Positions 12,229 through 25,500 of a stretch of DNA of 64,000 nt are shown piece by piece (the first letter of the stretch is position 1; every line of letters begins with the position of its first letter). Both the position numbers and the translations under genes were made by a program. This DNA comes from Aptenodytes patagonicus. Its lineage: Eukaryota; Chordata; Aves; Sphenisciformes; Spheniscidae. Location: the NCBI RefSeq assembly GCF_965638725.1, contig NC_134949.1, positions 53,844,151 to 53,908,150 on the forward strand. The letters run 5' to 3'. The notes beneath the pieces are model-generated. The model was given only the letters and a program-made list of their open reading frames with translations. It searched no databases and was not told where the DNA came from.

Positions 12229-15200
12229 CATAGTTAAGAGAAACCTCTATGCTCTAAATTGGTGTATTTCAGTAATGTAATATTTTAATGAACGTGTTTT
12301 TCCCAAAACAGTTCACCTAGAAGTCATATATGAACAGGAATCACTTCAGCAGATGAAAATTATTGTACAAATATAAAACTTCACCATGGACAAGAATGGA
12401 CTGATGATACCCATCTGAAAAGGGAACAGTTTTCAATCTTGTTCAGTGCCTAAACAGATCAAACCTACGACTGATACATGCATAATTGTGTAGTTCTTGC
12501 TAAGTCTATAAAAACATAGTCATAATACTTCGAGAAGTTTAGAATTCTGTACTTCTTTGAAGTCCATGCCACAGAGAAGATAACTGCAAGTCCACTTCAA
12601 ACAGTGCTAACATTTCTGAAGCTACCATCAAAGCTCTAATACATTTCTTACTCATTCAGAAAAGTCATCACACAAAAATAATTGAGCTGAGAAGTGTAGT
12701 TTAAAAAAGATTCAATATAGTACAAACAGAACACTCCCTTACTTTGCACCATATTGCCTTTACAATCCAGTAAAGTGTTTGACTTCCACTTTTTGAGTTT
12801 TTGATAATTCCACTTTTCTATGTGAAACTTAAACTAAGATTCATTCTGAAGTGGGTTTTTTTTGTTGTTTCTACTTTTTTAAAAAGGAAAGAACAGAATG
12901 TGAAACTCAAGAGTGCTGGATTATGATGGGAAGATTAAAGTCTCCCTTTACCATTGCTCTGTTTTCCAAGGAAGTGTCCTGACCAATAATGCTTGGAAGT
13001 TTTAAGTCTTTTTGAAACTATTTCAATAAGTTTATGTAACTATATGTAATCTTTGGACCAGGGAAAAAGCATGTTGGGTAAACCAGTGGTTAGAGAACCC
13101 TCTTGGGATAATGACAGACCAGAGACTTGAACGTGAGTCTCCACATCAGAGGTGAGTGATAAGGTTATCAGCTTAACTATTGTTTTGGATTCTCTTACAC
13201 TCCATGTAATTTCTATGCTGAGAAACTTCATTAAAGCTGGCTTTAAAAAAACAAGAAATCTTTATCCACTTTAATTTTACTACCTGTTTCAGTAGGATTA
13301 GCTGCACTTCATGGCTATGTCACACATTCATGCATACCTACAGACATATAGACACCTCCACTTTCTTGAAAAAACATAGGGATGGGAGGGGGGGAAAGAC
13401 ATGTACCTTCACTGTCATCATATCATTTGAGAAATGCGTGCCTCTAAGGAAAGGAACTTGCTCTTTTCACTGAAGCATAGATCTACAAAAGGGACACATG
13501 GCTACCTAACTGTGACTGCGCTCATTTCCAGATTTTTCAAGGTTTCCTCTACAGGCAAGACACCACTCAAAATTTATTTGCAAAATTTCTTCAGTATGTT
13601 TTCTCCTACTTGCATTATTTTCTGGAGGATGGTGGTACCAAGCCCTGTCTCATTAGCATTTAAGAAACATTCCTAAACAGAAAAAAGTGTGAAGGTAAAG
13701 TGAACAATTATTTACATTTAAGTTTTTAAGCTGTAGTGGAAAATACTGACCTATTGAGAAATTGATAGGCTAGCTCACTATTGATTAATAGTGAAACAGA
13801 TAAACACAACTTGATAGTGTTTCAATTGGAAAAGAGAATCTAATGATCAAAGCACTAACAGAATTTGTGATGTGTAATATTTAGCACAAATGGGAGCAGT
13901 AACACTCAGTTACACAGTATCATTAATATGTTCAGTGTGTAGTTACACAATACATCGCTGGTAGCCACAATACATTTTGTTCACTTGGAATGTGGATTAA
14001 TGTTTAGGTGTGCAAGTCTTCAGCTGTTATGCTAAAGATAAATGATCACAGCTTAAGCCTGAGAATCAATTTTAAGGGATGCGTGGCAAACTTCTCTTTG
14101 GGTACAGTAACTGCTACTCAGAGCATATGCTTACTGACCAAAAAATCTGTTCAAAAATCAAACAATCACTTCAATATGATGGAAAAAAATCTGATACTGT
14201 ATTACATATGGCCAACTTCAGCACAGCAACACAATACCAAATTAAGAGACAGATTACATTTCAAATGAGAAGTTAAAGTCAGGCCGTTATTGCCTTTTCC
14301 GACAATTTTTAAGGTGGGTCACAAATCACTAATCTTAGTCCAATGTGTTTCTTTACAGGTTTTTCAGCATTTTCAAATCTAGCTAAATCTCTTTGCATGA
14401 CGCCCATCAAAACTAAACTGAAAACTCTCTTAGAAAGAAAATAATTCTTCATAAATTAACCAAGAGTGTTTTAAATACCAACTTTAAATGAAAAACAAAT
14501 ATTTTAATCATTCATATTATTGTCAAGTTCTGTATGCTTAGATGTACAATAATGAGCCCTAATAGAGTTGCAAAGGGAAAGAGATTTTTCATCAAAACTA
14601 TAGTGCATTTGCCTGTGATGAGCTGAATGTTAGGCCATGTGACTAAAATTGCATACGATTAGAAGAATGCACTGAGCAGTGCTAACACAGACAGGACAGC
14701 CCCCTTCACTGCTCTAATAAATCTGCACTCATTTAAATAGTTCCTGACAATTCCCTGTGTGAGCGTCAATCCAACTGCTTTGAAAGCATGTGCTTTTTAG
14801 TTACAGTGAAAATAAAGCAATCCTTTCCAGAGTTTCATATGCTTTATAGAAGGCTCATGTGATGCCCAGAAAGTGTGGTAGTGCAATAGTCTGAAATGAA
14901 TCTGGTATATCGATTGCTTTCTATGGAGCTGAGAAAGGAAATCCCCAAAGACCCAAAAATAACTTTTCAGGAATATAATGAATTGTCAGTTTTACCAAAA
15001 GGTTCATGCTTCTCAGGAAGATCTCAGCTGTATTCTGGACTTTTCCAAGAATCTCAGAAGAATGTAACAATGCATGCTGCATGACAGTTGCTGAAAATAC
15101 TGACAATGCCACAGCATCTCAAGTGAAGATGACATCATCCAAGTCAAGTGAAACTTGGAGAGAGATGTGTACTATGAGCTGACCTTCTGGAATAATTGTT

Positions 15201-18200
15201 CTTAATTCCTCTTTAGAGTTTATTGGGAACTTATCCAGAAATGGTGACATCTTGTGTCATTTAAGAAAGTTGTATTTTCAAAGGAGATTTGAGTAATGAG
15301 CTTCTATGAATTGAAGACTAGCCAAAGTAGTATACTTCCTTCCAAAGAGGTCTAGACAGTCTGGCTCCATCCTTTAAAGAGTAATCCTGAGGCCTGCTGT
15401 CTCTCATTCTCTCCTGAGGTTTTTTTTAACCCAAGAACACATTTAAACAGAAATACCACAAAGGGACTCAGCTCCTTCCTTCTGCCTTTTTTCAGAGCTG
15501 GTGGTTTTGGTTTTGGCATTTTCCCAAGCAGCTAGGCAGATTCATTCACATACGCTACAGGTCCGTTGGGCAAAGACCAGACAACATCCAACCACTCGTA
15601 TGTATTTTCTTGTCACTAAATAAATTTATTTGCCACTTCTTAGTTTTCATCAGTCTTTGAGGAAGGTTCTGAAAGTGGATCTCTTCTTCTCTCTCCAGGA
15701 AGTTATCATACCCCACATCTCAAATCAATCCTGTATCCCTGATCTTATCACTTTTGCCCAGCACTGTGTCTGTTCTTTCAGGCTTAACGAAGAACTTTGC
15801 CCTGATTATGTTCTACTTTTCCATGCCATTGCCAAATCTAGTGCCTTCTCCATTCTCCAATGGCATTAACTTAGATCTTTCAATTTTTTCATACTGGACT
15901 CCCTGGCCTTGGGGTGAGTATCTGCAGCAAGGTCCTCTTTTTCAAGGTTGACATAAGGAACTTCAGGATTCTTCACTTCCTAACTTCTTCCCCCTTTCCA
16001 AGCTGTGTGTCACAGTGAGAGAAATGAAGGGAAGAAAAACAGTTATACTGGGAAAAGGAGAGATAAGGAGGAGAAAAAATTCTATGAAAACAATATTTAG
16101 TTACTGAGGGACAGGAAAGAAAGCTCTGTCTGTCTCTTACCATGGTCGTAATTAGCTGATTTATTCCCTGGAGGTTGTCTACTGAAGTAGGCAGCCTAAC
16201 AGAGAGGATGCTCTTGGCTGTTTTAAAAGCAGACATTTCTTAGCAATCTCACTTTCTTTTCTCAGAACTTATTATTTCCTGAGTCTGTGCCCTGTTACAA
16301 CCAGGTGAGCTTTAAAGCAAGAGGAGGAGAAGCAAATGGTGTAACAGTTCATTTCGTGGCAAAAACTATTTATACATTGGAAACACATCACAAGATTTCT
16401 GTTGCTGTTACTCCTTTTCTGACATTTATACCTATGTAACTCTTTCACAGTTTTGGAGCACTTAAATGATTCCTGTGGCAAGGATACCTTGTCATAACTG
16501 CTGCTAAGGGTCTAGGTCTCAGAGTTCTTGTATACCCTCAAGTTTGATCAAAAGAGTGAATAGACCATCTGATTAAAGTCAGCTCCAAGTATGTTTTGCA
16601 AACTGACAACAAAAAGCCTATTTTTCCATTGTACAACCCTCACCAACAGAAAAATTAAGAGTTTGAGTATCTATCATTGTTAAAACAGTCGCATCACAAA
16701 CTGGCTCAACTTCGTTTAGCCGTGAGATGAGTATCTAGTATTCTGTGAGAAACAGTATTAAAAAATTCAACCAAATAAAACTTATTCCTAAACACTAACT
16801 GAAGAAGTCACTGGTCTAGTTTGAGTCCTTGAGCAATACAAGCCAAAGGTTCTTCTTCTGATTCTATGAGGCACATTCAACAAGGGAAAACACAGGATGA
16901 AAAGAAAATGTTCTTATTTCAGCATGGCTAAGTCTTTTTTTCACAAGTTAATGCCTTAGAAGTATTTCTGAAATCTAACAAATTTTTGTGTTTTGTTGCT
17001 GGGAGCCCTTTAATTATATAAATTCCCAGATCTTTCCTTTCAGCAAAAATTTACTTGTTTTAAACTATTATCTTTATTTAATTTTTTTTTTTTTTTTTAA
17101 AAGAACAAAAGATTGCAGTATTTTCAAATCTAGTGCAACATACTTCCATCTTAAAATGAAGATTTTGGCACTCTGCACACTTGGGAGTGGAGAAGCAAAT
17201 ATCCCAAAATAAACTACTATTCTTTAGGGGCAACTCAGTAAGCAGTGGCTTGTTAGATGTAGAAGCAGATGTAAAATACACATACAGATCACTTGACCAA
17301 ACATCTGGAACTTTAACCCTATGAAACATTTGCCACTTTAATCCTTGAACTGAAGAAAGCATTAAGGTGGGTGCTTTTTAAGTACATGCTTCCATCTCTT
17401 CAAAGTAAATTTGCCTTTCGAGCAGTGTATTTTTTTAAATAATAAACATACGTATTATAGATTATAATGAGTGGCGAGTAAAGGAACCCAAGCCTGTGAG
17501 GTTCTGGATCTCACTGCATTTCTCATGACCCCGCTCCCTCTGTCTCAACAGTCCACCTCTAAACCCAGCTGATGCCCAAGCCTGAACCTGCTCCCCAAGA
17601 TCAGTTTCTTGGGAGTTAGAAGAGATCAAACAACAGCATCATACTGAGTCTCTCTCGTTGCTTCTCCAAGATTTTCTGCAAAATCTGCATCTGGATCCAA
17701 ATCCTCTTTCTTGGTTGCATTTCTGATAATCTTCACCATAATTCACAAAGTTCACAAAACTAGTATCACAATAATGTCACAATCAAATACCAGTATTTTT
17801 AGACTGCTATAGGCAGCTCCAAATCAATCACATATATTCTCCTTCAGATCACACGGGATGGGTGTGCTCTCAAACACTGGCATTATGTCAAAATTCTTGG
17901 GCCTGCAAATGTACAATGAACTTTTCCTTTTACCTTTCTTTCATTTATTCTTGCCTGAATGACAGAGACATGGAGGCTGAATGCTGAAGTTTCTCTCTTT
18001 TTTGGTTAAGCAATACCAACATGTTAAGTACCAGTGACCAGGACTGGCTTCATCTACTGTAAAGTTTACTCCTGAAGTAATTCATTAACTCTGATTCGCC
18101 AGTTTAAGTGGGGAAATGATACATACCCCATTCATGCCTCAAACTATCTTTCTAGGGCATGACATATAAGAGGAGACATATAAGAGGAAACATTTCGCCA

Positions 18201-19317
18201 CTGCGGAATGACCTTGCTCTTTCCTCAATAACTGTTTCCCACAAAAGAAGAGAGGAAAATAACATCCTTCCCCTACATGCAGCTGTTTCATTTCCATCTT
18301 CACAAATTACTTTCAATAATTAAAGTTTGATTTTCCTTGCCTCACCTTCGCTGTTTCAGGTAATATGATGGGAATCTTGTTCAAATGCGTATCATTACTT
18401 GCCAAAAAGAAGGAAAAAAAAAAAAAAAGGGAAAAAAAAAAAAAGAAATATCCACCAGCACCTCTGATCTCTAATTCCACATCATTTTTTATAAGGATAT
18501 TAGATACACATCAGGAGTTGTATTTTTTGTAAATTAATAGAGGCATCTCCAAATTAATTATGTTCTGTTTACCACCACACAGGTAGTCTATATCTACATT
18601 CTCAAAAGAAATATAGTTTTCTGTTGAAATTTTTTTTTCCCTGTGGAAATATATGTATAAATAAATACAGAAAAGTGCATTAAAAAAAATTATTGAGGTT
18701 GCAAAGGCAAGGATTAAAGTGCTGGTGCTAAGTTATCCTGCTTACACATATGCATTAGCCTTAATAATTACATGATTCCATATTATTTTTCCCTGTGCAA
18801 TGAATGCTGATCTTGGAACAGCTGAAGGCCTATCCCCTATAATGGGGATGACTGAATAAGAACTCTTTTCTTTTTGAAAATCAAAGGTATTAAAAGGTCC
18901 ATTGGTATCTACTAAATCAATTAAACAAGTTAAGAACAGGAACAGCAGTTTAATGCTGCACCACAGAACTGGATTCTATCCGTGTCTGTACTCCAGAAAC
19001 AAACTTCTGAACAGCTGAACAGATCTTTATACATGTGAACATATAAAATGCTACTTAATTTATAGAGAATGTTCTTCACATAATACTTCATTAAGATGTG
19101 AAACCCTTGCTGTGAGATGCTATGAATGCTAAAAATTTGCATTGCTTCAAAGACCAATTGAACAAATGCATGGAAGAAAAATCCACTGGAGCTATTAAAT
19201 ACAAAGACAATACATCTGTCTCAGAAAGCTGCTGTAAATTGTCGGAAGCTGTGAGAGTACACTGGAGGAAGTATTACTTACTATATGCTTGCTTTGCTAC
19301 TATATTCTTCTAAGACC
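12229..19317. other. intronic, no gene seen
   Basis: Long AT-rich stretch with no coding exon that I can support. Small features: a 14-bp unit repeated twice near 18162-18190 (GACATATAAGAGGA), an A-rich tract at about 18415-18445, and a T-run at about 17083-17098. All open frames here are under 95 codons and lack splice or domain support. Confidence 0.5.
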
Positions 19318-19400
19318 AGCCTCTTAACTCCCAGTCGCTACTGCAGAAGAGTACTTGGCTAGATGGACCTTCATTCTGACTAAGCAGAGCCATTCCTATG
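19318..19400 (+). mobile_element. old CR1/L3-like LINE 3' tail
   Basis: The segment with GCTAGATGGACC, then a degraded CTGAC...GCAG...TTCCTATGTT, resembles the 3' end of ancient CR1/L3-related repeats (consensus style: gctagatggacc, ctgacccagta, ggcagttcttatg). It is short and diverged, so family assignment is tentative. Confidence 0.4.
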
Positions 19401-21469
19401 TTTTTACACTAACTATATTAATACTGTGAAAAATGACCTCCTTGTAGTCACCAGTTAGAAACACCAAGTCAGTGGATACTTCTCACCATAATCTAACTGT
19501 GCTTCAGTTAGCATTTGTGAACTGCAGATATTAACACCCTTACTCAGTCATGGAAGTACTGTGACAGTAAACTCATTAATGTTGTGAAGCAGTCAGATAC
19601 TATAGTGACAAACACCACTGCAAAACCCAGGAGAAAAATTAATCATTCTTTTTCTAGAGAAGAGTTTGAATTGTGTGCAATAAATAAGGCTCGGGGCTAA
19701 ACATTGAATAGTAAGGATAAAATATACTGAATAACTGCTTATTCAATGAGCACTGTCTATCCTAGGCCACAACTGAGGTAAGGACCTTGTGAAAGAAAAG
19801 ACTACATTATTATGTCATTAAAAAAATGTAATGCCTACATTCAGGGGACTAAATAAAAACTGCACCAGCAACTTATTTTTACCATTAATAAAAAAGCAAA
19901 CTAAAACTCCTGAAATTTCACCATGTGGTGTCATCTTGGCAAAATTTTACCAGATGATTTAGGATCTCTATATCCATCACAACAACCTCTTCCACTTAAA
20001 CTAATGGAATGACTGATGGCACTTTATTAACCACTGTCTACTTTAGCACTAAAAGAAAATGAGACAGTTTGCAAATGCATTTCACAAATATTTGTTATAG
20101 CAAGGAAATATGAAAATGTCAGGCTTTGAAAGAAAACTGTATTTCAGTGGACATACATTTTCTCTTTATTGTGCTGAGTGGTGGTATAACTCCTTTTGCC
20201 CTGTTCCTTGTATCTTGTCTCCTCAGCTTGCCTCTTTCACGCCTCACCAGTGCTAACCTCCCTGGTCAAGCAGTCTCAGTTCTTATTCCTACTCTCAAAT
20301 CTTATACCCTTTTCCTTTACCAACCATTTCTAGCATTCCAGCCTTTTCAGATTTTTACATACAGCCTGCTTGCCAAAACACTCCAAATACCCCTGTTCAG
20401 GTCTCTCTCCCTCCACTTGTCTTCTAGCCACACACATCTCCTCACCCAGAACACATGCCTATTCCATTCTTTTAGAGGCTTCACTTTCTGCTTATGTCAT
20501 GACTCCTATCCTTCTGAAATCAAGACTTACATAGTCTACATGAAAGTAAAAATAGAGGGGATAGATTTAACTATTGTGTCAGGCAAACAGTAGATTTGTA
20601 ACATATAAAATATGCTTTATTTCTACATTTGGTGTATTTCGTTCTCTGAAATGTTACTTGTGCACATTATGTGAGAAGATCCCTGGCAGATCATTAGACC
20701 ACTTGGTTATGCAAGATACTGCTCTGCAATAAATGTGCACAAAACAGGAAGCAGAGTGATTGCAAATTACTTATGAGCATAATCTGACAAATTAGCTATA
20801 CAGACGACAAGGAGGATATGGAATTGGATAAATAATTACTTGAGAAAATTGAAAACTAAAAATAAGTGTAAATTACATTTTTTATGAAACCTTACCAATG
20901 ACTTAATTGAGATTCTGGGGTCAAACTGCTAATATTAATGTGTTGGGGGGTTTAATCTGCAAAAATAACCTAGAGACACAGATTCACTACTCATATCTAG
21001 TGGCATCTAAAAATAGAAAACAATGACCCTGACAAGTCAGCAAGTAAACATGGAAGACATTAAACTCACAGTTAACTCTCAGAACTACCACTAACAAACA
21101 CACTAGAAAGTTACATCACAAAGGTTTGAAATTCAGGCAATATGCAGAGGAAAAATACTTATTCCAGAAGATATTCCCAATTCTAATTTATAAAACTCTT
21201 CTTCTTTTTACCTTCTCTAAAAGGTATCTATTTCCTGGACACTTCTCATACTGTGACAACATGAATACTTCACAACTTAACCTATTTCAGCACTTGTCTG
21301 GGCTATGAAGGGTTAAGAAAAAATCCACACACCAATCACACCATTCCTACAGGAGAAAGAAGTTGCTAATGTGTAAACTCAAAGACTAAATGTGATACTG
21401 ATGTTTTTGTAATTACTAATATGACAGAAAAAGAAGAACACCACAAAAAATTGTCCAACTCCAGCATAA
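19401..21469. other. intronic, no gene seen
   Basis: No repeat family or exon recognised. A 155-codon plus-strand frame at 20126-20593 is rich in Leu, Ser and Phe because of a pyrimidine-rich stretch, and shows no domain. Confidence 0.5.
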
Positions 21470-22450
21470 GAGCCTGTAGTGGTGCAAGAGGTTATTCACT
21501 CCCAGCTGCAGGACTTCACAATGGCTTTGGCTGAATTTCATGAGGCTCCAATCAGCCCATTTCTCCAGCCTGTCCAAGTCCCTCCTAATAGCAGTTCTTC
21601 ATATGAATTGTTTCTCCCCAGTTTGGTATCATCTACAAACCTGCTATACTTGATATATTGCAATCAATACCGGCCCTTGAATCCTGAGGAAACCCTCTAA
21701 TAGACACCAACAGTTGGATTTTGTACTGTTGATCACAACCCTCAGAGCCACGCAGTCCAGCCAAGTTTCCACCCATCTTATCATCCCCTTACTCAGTCCA
21801 CAGCTCACCATTTTGACTGAACAGACTGCTCTAAAGTTAAACAGCATTCATGGATCTCCCCTTGTCCACAGAGGTAGTTATCTCATTGTAGAAAGCAATT
21901 AAGGTTGGTCAGGTATGATTTGAGCTTGGTAAATCTATGCTGGGTGTTCTCAATCACGTTATTGTCCTTCATGTGCCTGGAAATTACTTCCATGAGGATA
22001 TGCTCTGTAACTTTCCCTAGGACTTAGGTTAGACTGATCAGCCTGATGACCCCAGAACCTTCCTCTTGCCCTTTCTGAAGATGGGCGTGACATTTCCAGT
22101 CATTTTCAGTTTCCTTTTCCAGTCATCAGAAACTTCCCATGTTTGACGTGATCTTCCAAAGATAACAGTGGCCTTGCAGTAACATTGGTCCCTTGAATTC
22201 AAGCATTCCCCTGATCTTCCTCTACTGTAGGTAATGTTTCATTTCTACAAAGCAGAAAAGGCAATGAGTGCCTTGGCTTTTCCATGTGCTTTTTCACTAG
22301 GTCTCCTGCCCCACTGAGCAGTGGGTCCACATTTTCTTTCGCTGTCAACATATTTACTTTTGCCCTTCCTATCCCTCACTAATTTCAACTCCAGCTAAGG
22401 CTTTTCTAATTCCATTCTTGCACACTTGGCGATTTTGTAACAAACCTCAT
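21470..22450 (-). mobile_element. decayed CR1 fragment (ORF2 region)
   Basis: On the minus strand, 21847-21644 translates to a stretch with MIRWVETWLDCVALRVVINS and then a degraded GFLRIQGPVL, which lines up with the reverse transcriptase block that in the CR1 at 8-10 kb contains [18 protein letters not shown] and then SGVPQG. The plus strand also repeats CR1 phrases such as the one around 22030-22110 (compare 9150-9240). Many indels and stops mark this as much older than the 7.8-11.2 kb copy. Ends are approximate. Confidence 0.75.
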
Positions 22451-22522
22451 GTAATACAACATCATGCATTTTATGTATTTTTCATGTATCTCTAACTTCA
22501 ACCATCCAGGATACTGCCTCTT

Positions 22523-22580
22523 GACCAGATAATCTATTGATATCTGATGATATCTGGATAATCTATTGATTATCTGGTCA
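22523..22580. repeat. imperfect palindrome / hairpin
   Basis: The arms GACCAGATAATC (22523-22534) and GATTATCTGGTC (22569-22580) are perfect 12-bp reverse complements. The 34-bp core repeats the words ATATCTG and ATAATCTATTGA, so the hairpin is partly self-complementary inside as well. No function known. Confidence 0.85.
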
Positions 22581-25500
22581 GTACCTAATGCCTACTACTT
22601 CTGAATTCATCCAAATCAGCTATAAAATACAGAAGGAGAGAAATTCTACCCAAATTTTGTTTTAACCTAGCTATTTAAGTGGTCATTTTTATATATATTC
22701 TACACATACCTTCAATTAGAATTGTTTTCCTGTTCTTCACTGAAATATTTTTACCTACAAAAATATTTAAATTAGGGATGTGGTTCAGTTTGAAATAAAA
22801 TCATTCAATACCTACTTTGGGTTGAGCTGAATCACTTTGCTCCCTAACTGTATTGACTAGATCTCCATTGGCTATAATGGGAACTTAGACACCTAGCAGA
22901 GACATCGACACCTATAGAAACATAGCTACCACTGGGTGTTTTAAATTGGAACCAAATTGCACTCAAGATGTCATTTTTAGCATTTCTTCTTTCTTTAGAA
23001 AATGTATGTGCAATAAATGGGAGTGTAAAATGATTTTAATAAAAGCACAACCTCATGGAATTAAATTTCACAGAACCTTTCTTATATTAGATACATGTAC
23101 ATTATTAGAAATTCATAGATGTTAAATTAGGTACAGAAGAGTTGTTATATCACTTCTTAAATGCAAAATGAACATACTGAAAATACTGTCACCAGGAAAA
23201 AGTAATTAAAAAGTAATAAAAGTCTTCCCATAAAGGCTATAAAGTTCAAACAAAATGTATTCCCTACTTCCCAACAGGATCCGTGTACATGAAAATGTCA
23301 TATCAGTAGGCAGGAATTAACACTGCTTATTATGCCTTACACATTTAACATTAAAAGTTGTCAAAATATTTTACCTTGAAGTAATAAAAAGGATTAGGAT
23401 GTGTACTCCGATTGGAAGTGGCCAGAAGAAAAATTCCATGGCAGAAAGGAATTCCAGCTGTGGAACTCTTGTATATGTCACCTCCCCAGGCGAGCAGGCT
23501 AAGCTTGCGGAAGGAAAGGGACTGTAACTGCACTCTACACTGTATCGTCCCTTAGGGATTATATACCAGTAGCATAAATTAAAGCAGTTTATAGGATGCT
23601 TCAACTAGTGCCTATGTCAGGGCAATAAAAAAATGGCCTAGAGCTATAAGCAGTTCCTTAAGAGCTCATCCATGAATACCCATATGAACTGAAACTGAGG
23701 CAAATAGAAGAATCTACCTGTAGATTTTTAGAAACATGGTTATGTTCTTCTTGATCACTAGTGCAGTGACTGTGAAAATGCTTGTCTTAAAAGCATCTGT
23801 ATTTGCTCATCATAACATTTCCAACCTTGACAAGTCACAAGATAGCAGATCTTTTAGATTACATCATTCTTCATTTTATTTCATTTACTTCCCCTCTTGC
23901 TTCTGCTATAACACTACCACTTAAAAGCAGCAATGTAATATATCAATTTTAAAAATGTATAAAGCAGCATTAATTCTATTGAATTACCAAACTACTAAAA
24001 TCATCAATGTCAGACAAGAGGGAAAACAAGATGGTGATCAAAATGCATTTACACGGTCCTCTGCAGAGTTAGATGCTAGCCATCTAGAGGCTAAGAATTC
24101 TAGAAGAATTCTAAAAGAATTCTTTTAAGTTACAGACACTTCAACTTTCTGGGGTTTTTCCTTACCTTCTCCTTAACATGTTTGTAAAATTTCCCTCATT
24201 AGTCTTCCTGACTCCATCATAAACTCCATCAGTCCTCCCAGCACTGCTACACCCCATATCTTGATCCTATCTATGGGCAGATAATATGACCTCGGTAGAT
24301 TTTACACTAGATCTGCAGTTCTTGCTGGTCATTTTTTTACATTTGGTCTAACATTTTAGAAAATTAATAGAACATACACTTGAACAATACTTAGAAAACA
24401 AGATCTGGAGTAAGGAGAAGTGAGAAGCTTATCCATAGAGATTAACTACAGAACTATGAATCCAGGATCATGCTGAACTCCTAGGGAAGATTTATTACAC
24501 AAACTTTGTGAATTGCCTTGCCCTTAACAATGAGATTTCTACCAGATGTCCTGGATACTGCCCGTATTGCTACCTTTCTATATTGTAAATGTTTCAAACT
24601 TGCGAAGAAATCTAAGGAATTCCAAAAATAAAATTTTGTCTAAACTTCGATTGAAAGCATTTATCAGAAATAAGAATAAAAGTAAGTCTAAGAAAGGCAG
24701 AAAATAACAAAATGAAGGTTAAGTTTTAAGAGAGGCTCATACATTTGAAAGAGCAAACATGCAGAATCAAGGCAGCAATCAACTATCACTAATATCGAAC
24801 AGCATAAACTAAGAGTTGCAGTGATCATTAATTTGCATTTCATACTGAAAGACAAAAGGAAGAAAAATTAAGTATGTCCCTGAAAGACTTAAGTTTCCTA
24901 CTCTAACAGGATAAAGAAGGTAATTGGGGAATCTGGGAATGCTGGTCTCTGCTTGGGGCATGACCTGTATGTAACAAATACTTGTCATTTTATTATCTGC
25001 ATTGGTTGGCTGAACTAAATACCTTCTAACATAGAAACAAGTGACCTCAGAAGTATGTAAGCCCAGAACCCTGCTACTGCAAGCCTCATATAATACAATC
25101 TCTTTATAAAATCAACCTAAGAAAGTTTCTCTTACTTTAAATAACGCTATTTGTAATGAAAAACAGAACTAGTGCCTTTATTTTTGTTGATAAGGTGATC
25201 CATTTGTTATTTAAATTATAACGTGAAAACAACTTTATTAAAATTTTAACTAAAGCTTCATAAAGTATTCCAATATTTTAAATACTTTCTGCTCTACAAG
25301 CCATATCTAAGTGTGATCTGATTTTGTACAGGAAGCTGAATGAATCACAGGCTCTGCACAAGGATAGAAGACTTGCGTGGTTCTCAGTGTGCACTGAGGC
25401 CATCAGGCTAAACTGTGGCTTTGCTGCAAACAAGGCACTGCTCTGAGAAACAGATGAGGAAACAGATTGCAACTCGCAGACTGACAATCTGCTTGCTGGG

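Noticed and set aside
11968..12237. 89-codon Glu/Arg/Gly frame
   Set aside because: Produced by the GA-rich tract.
20126..20593. 155-codon plus-strand frame
   Set aside because: Low-complexity pyrimidine-rich stretch; no domain and no splice signals framing it.
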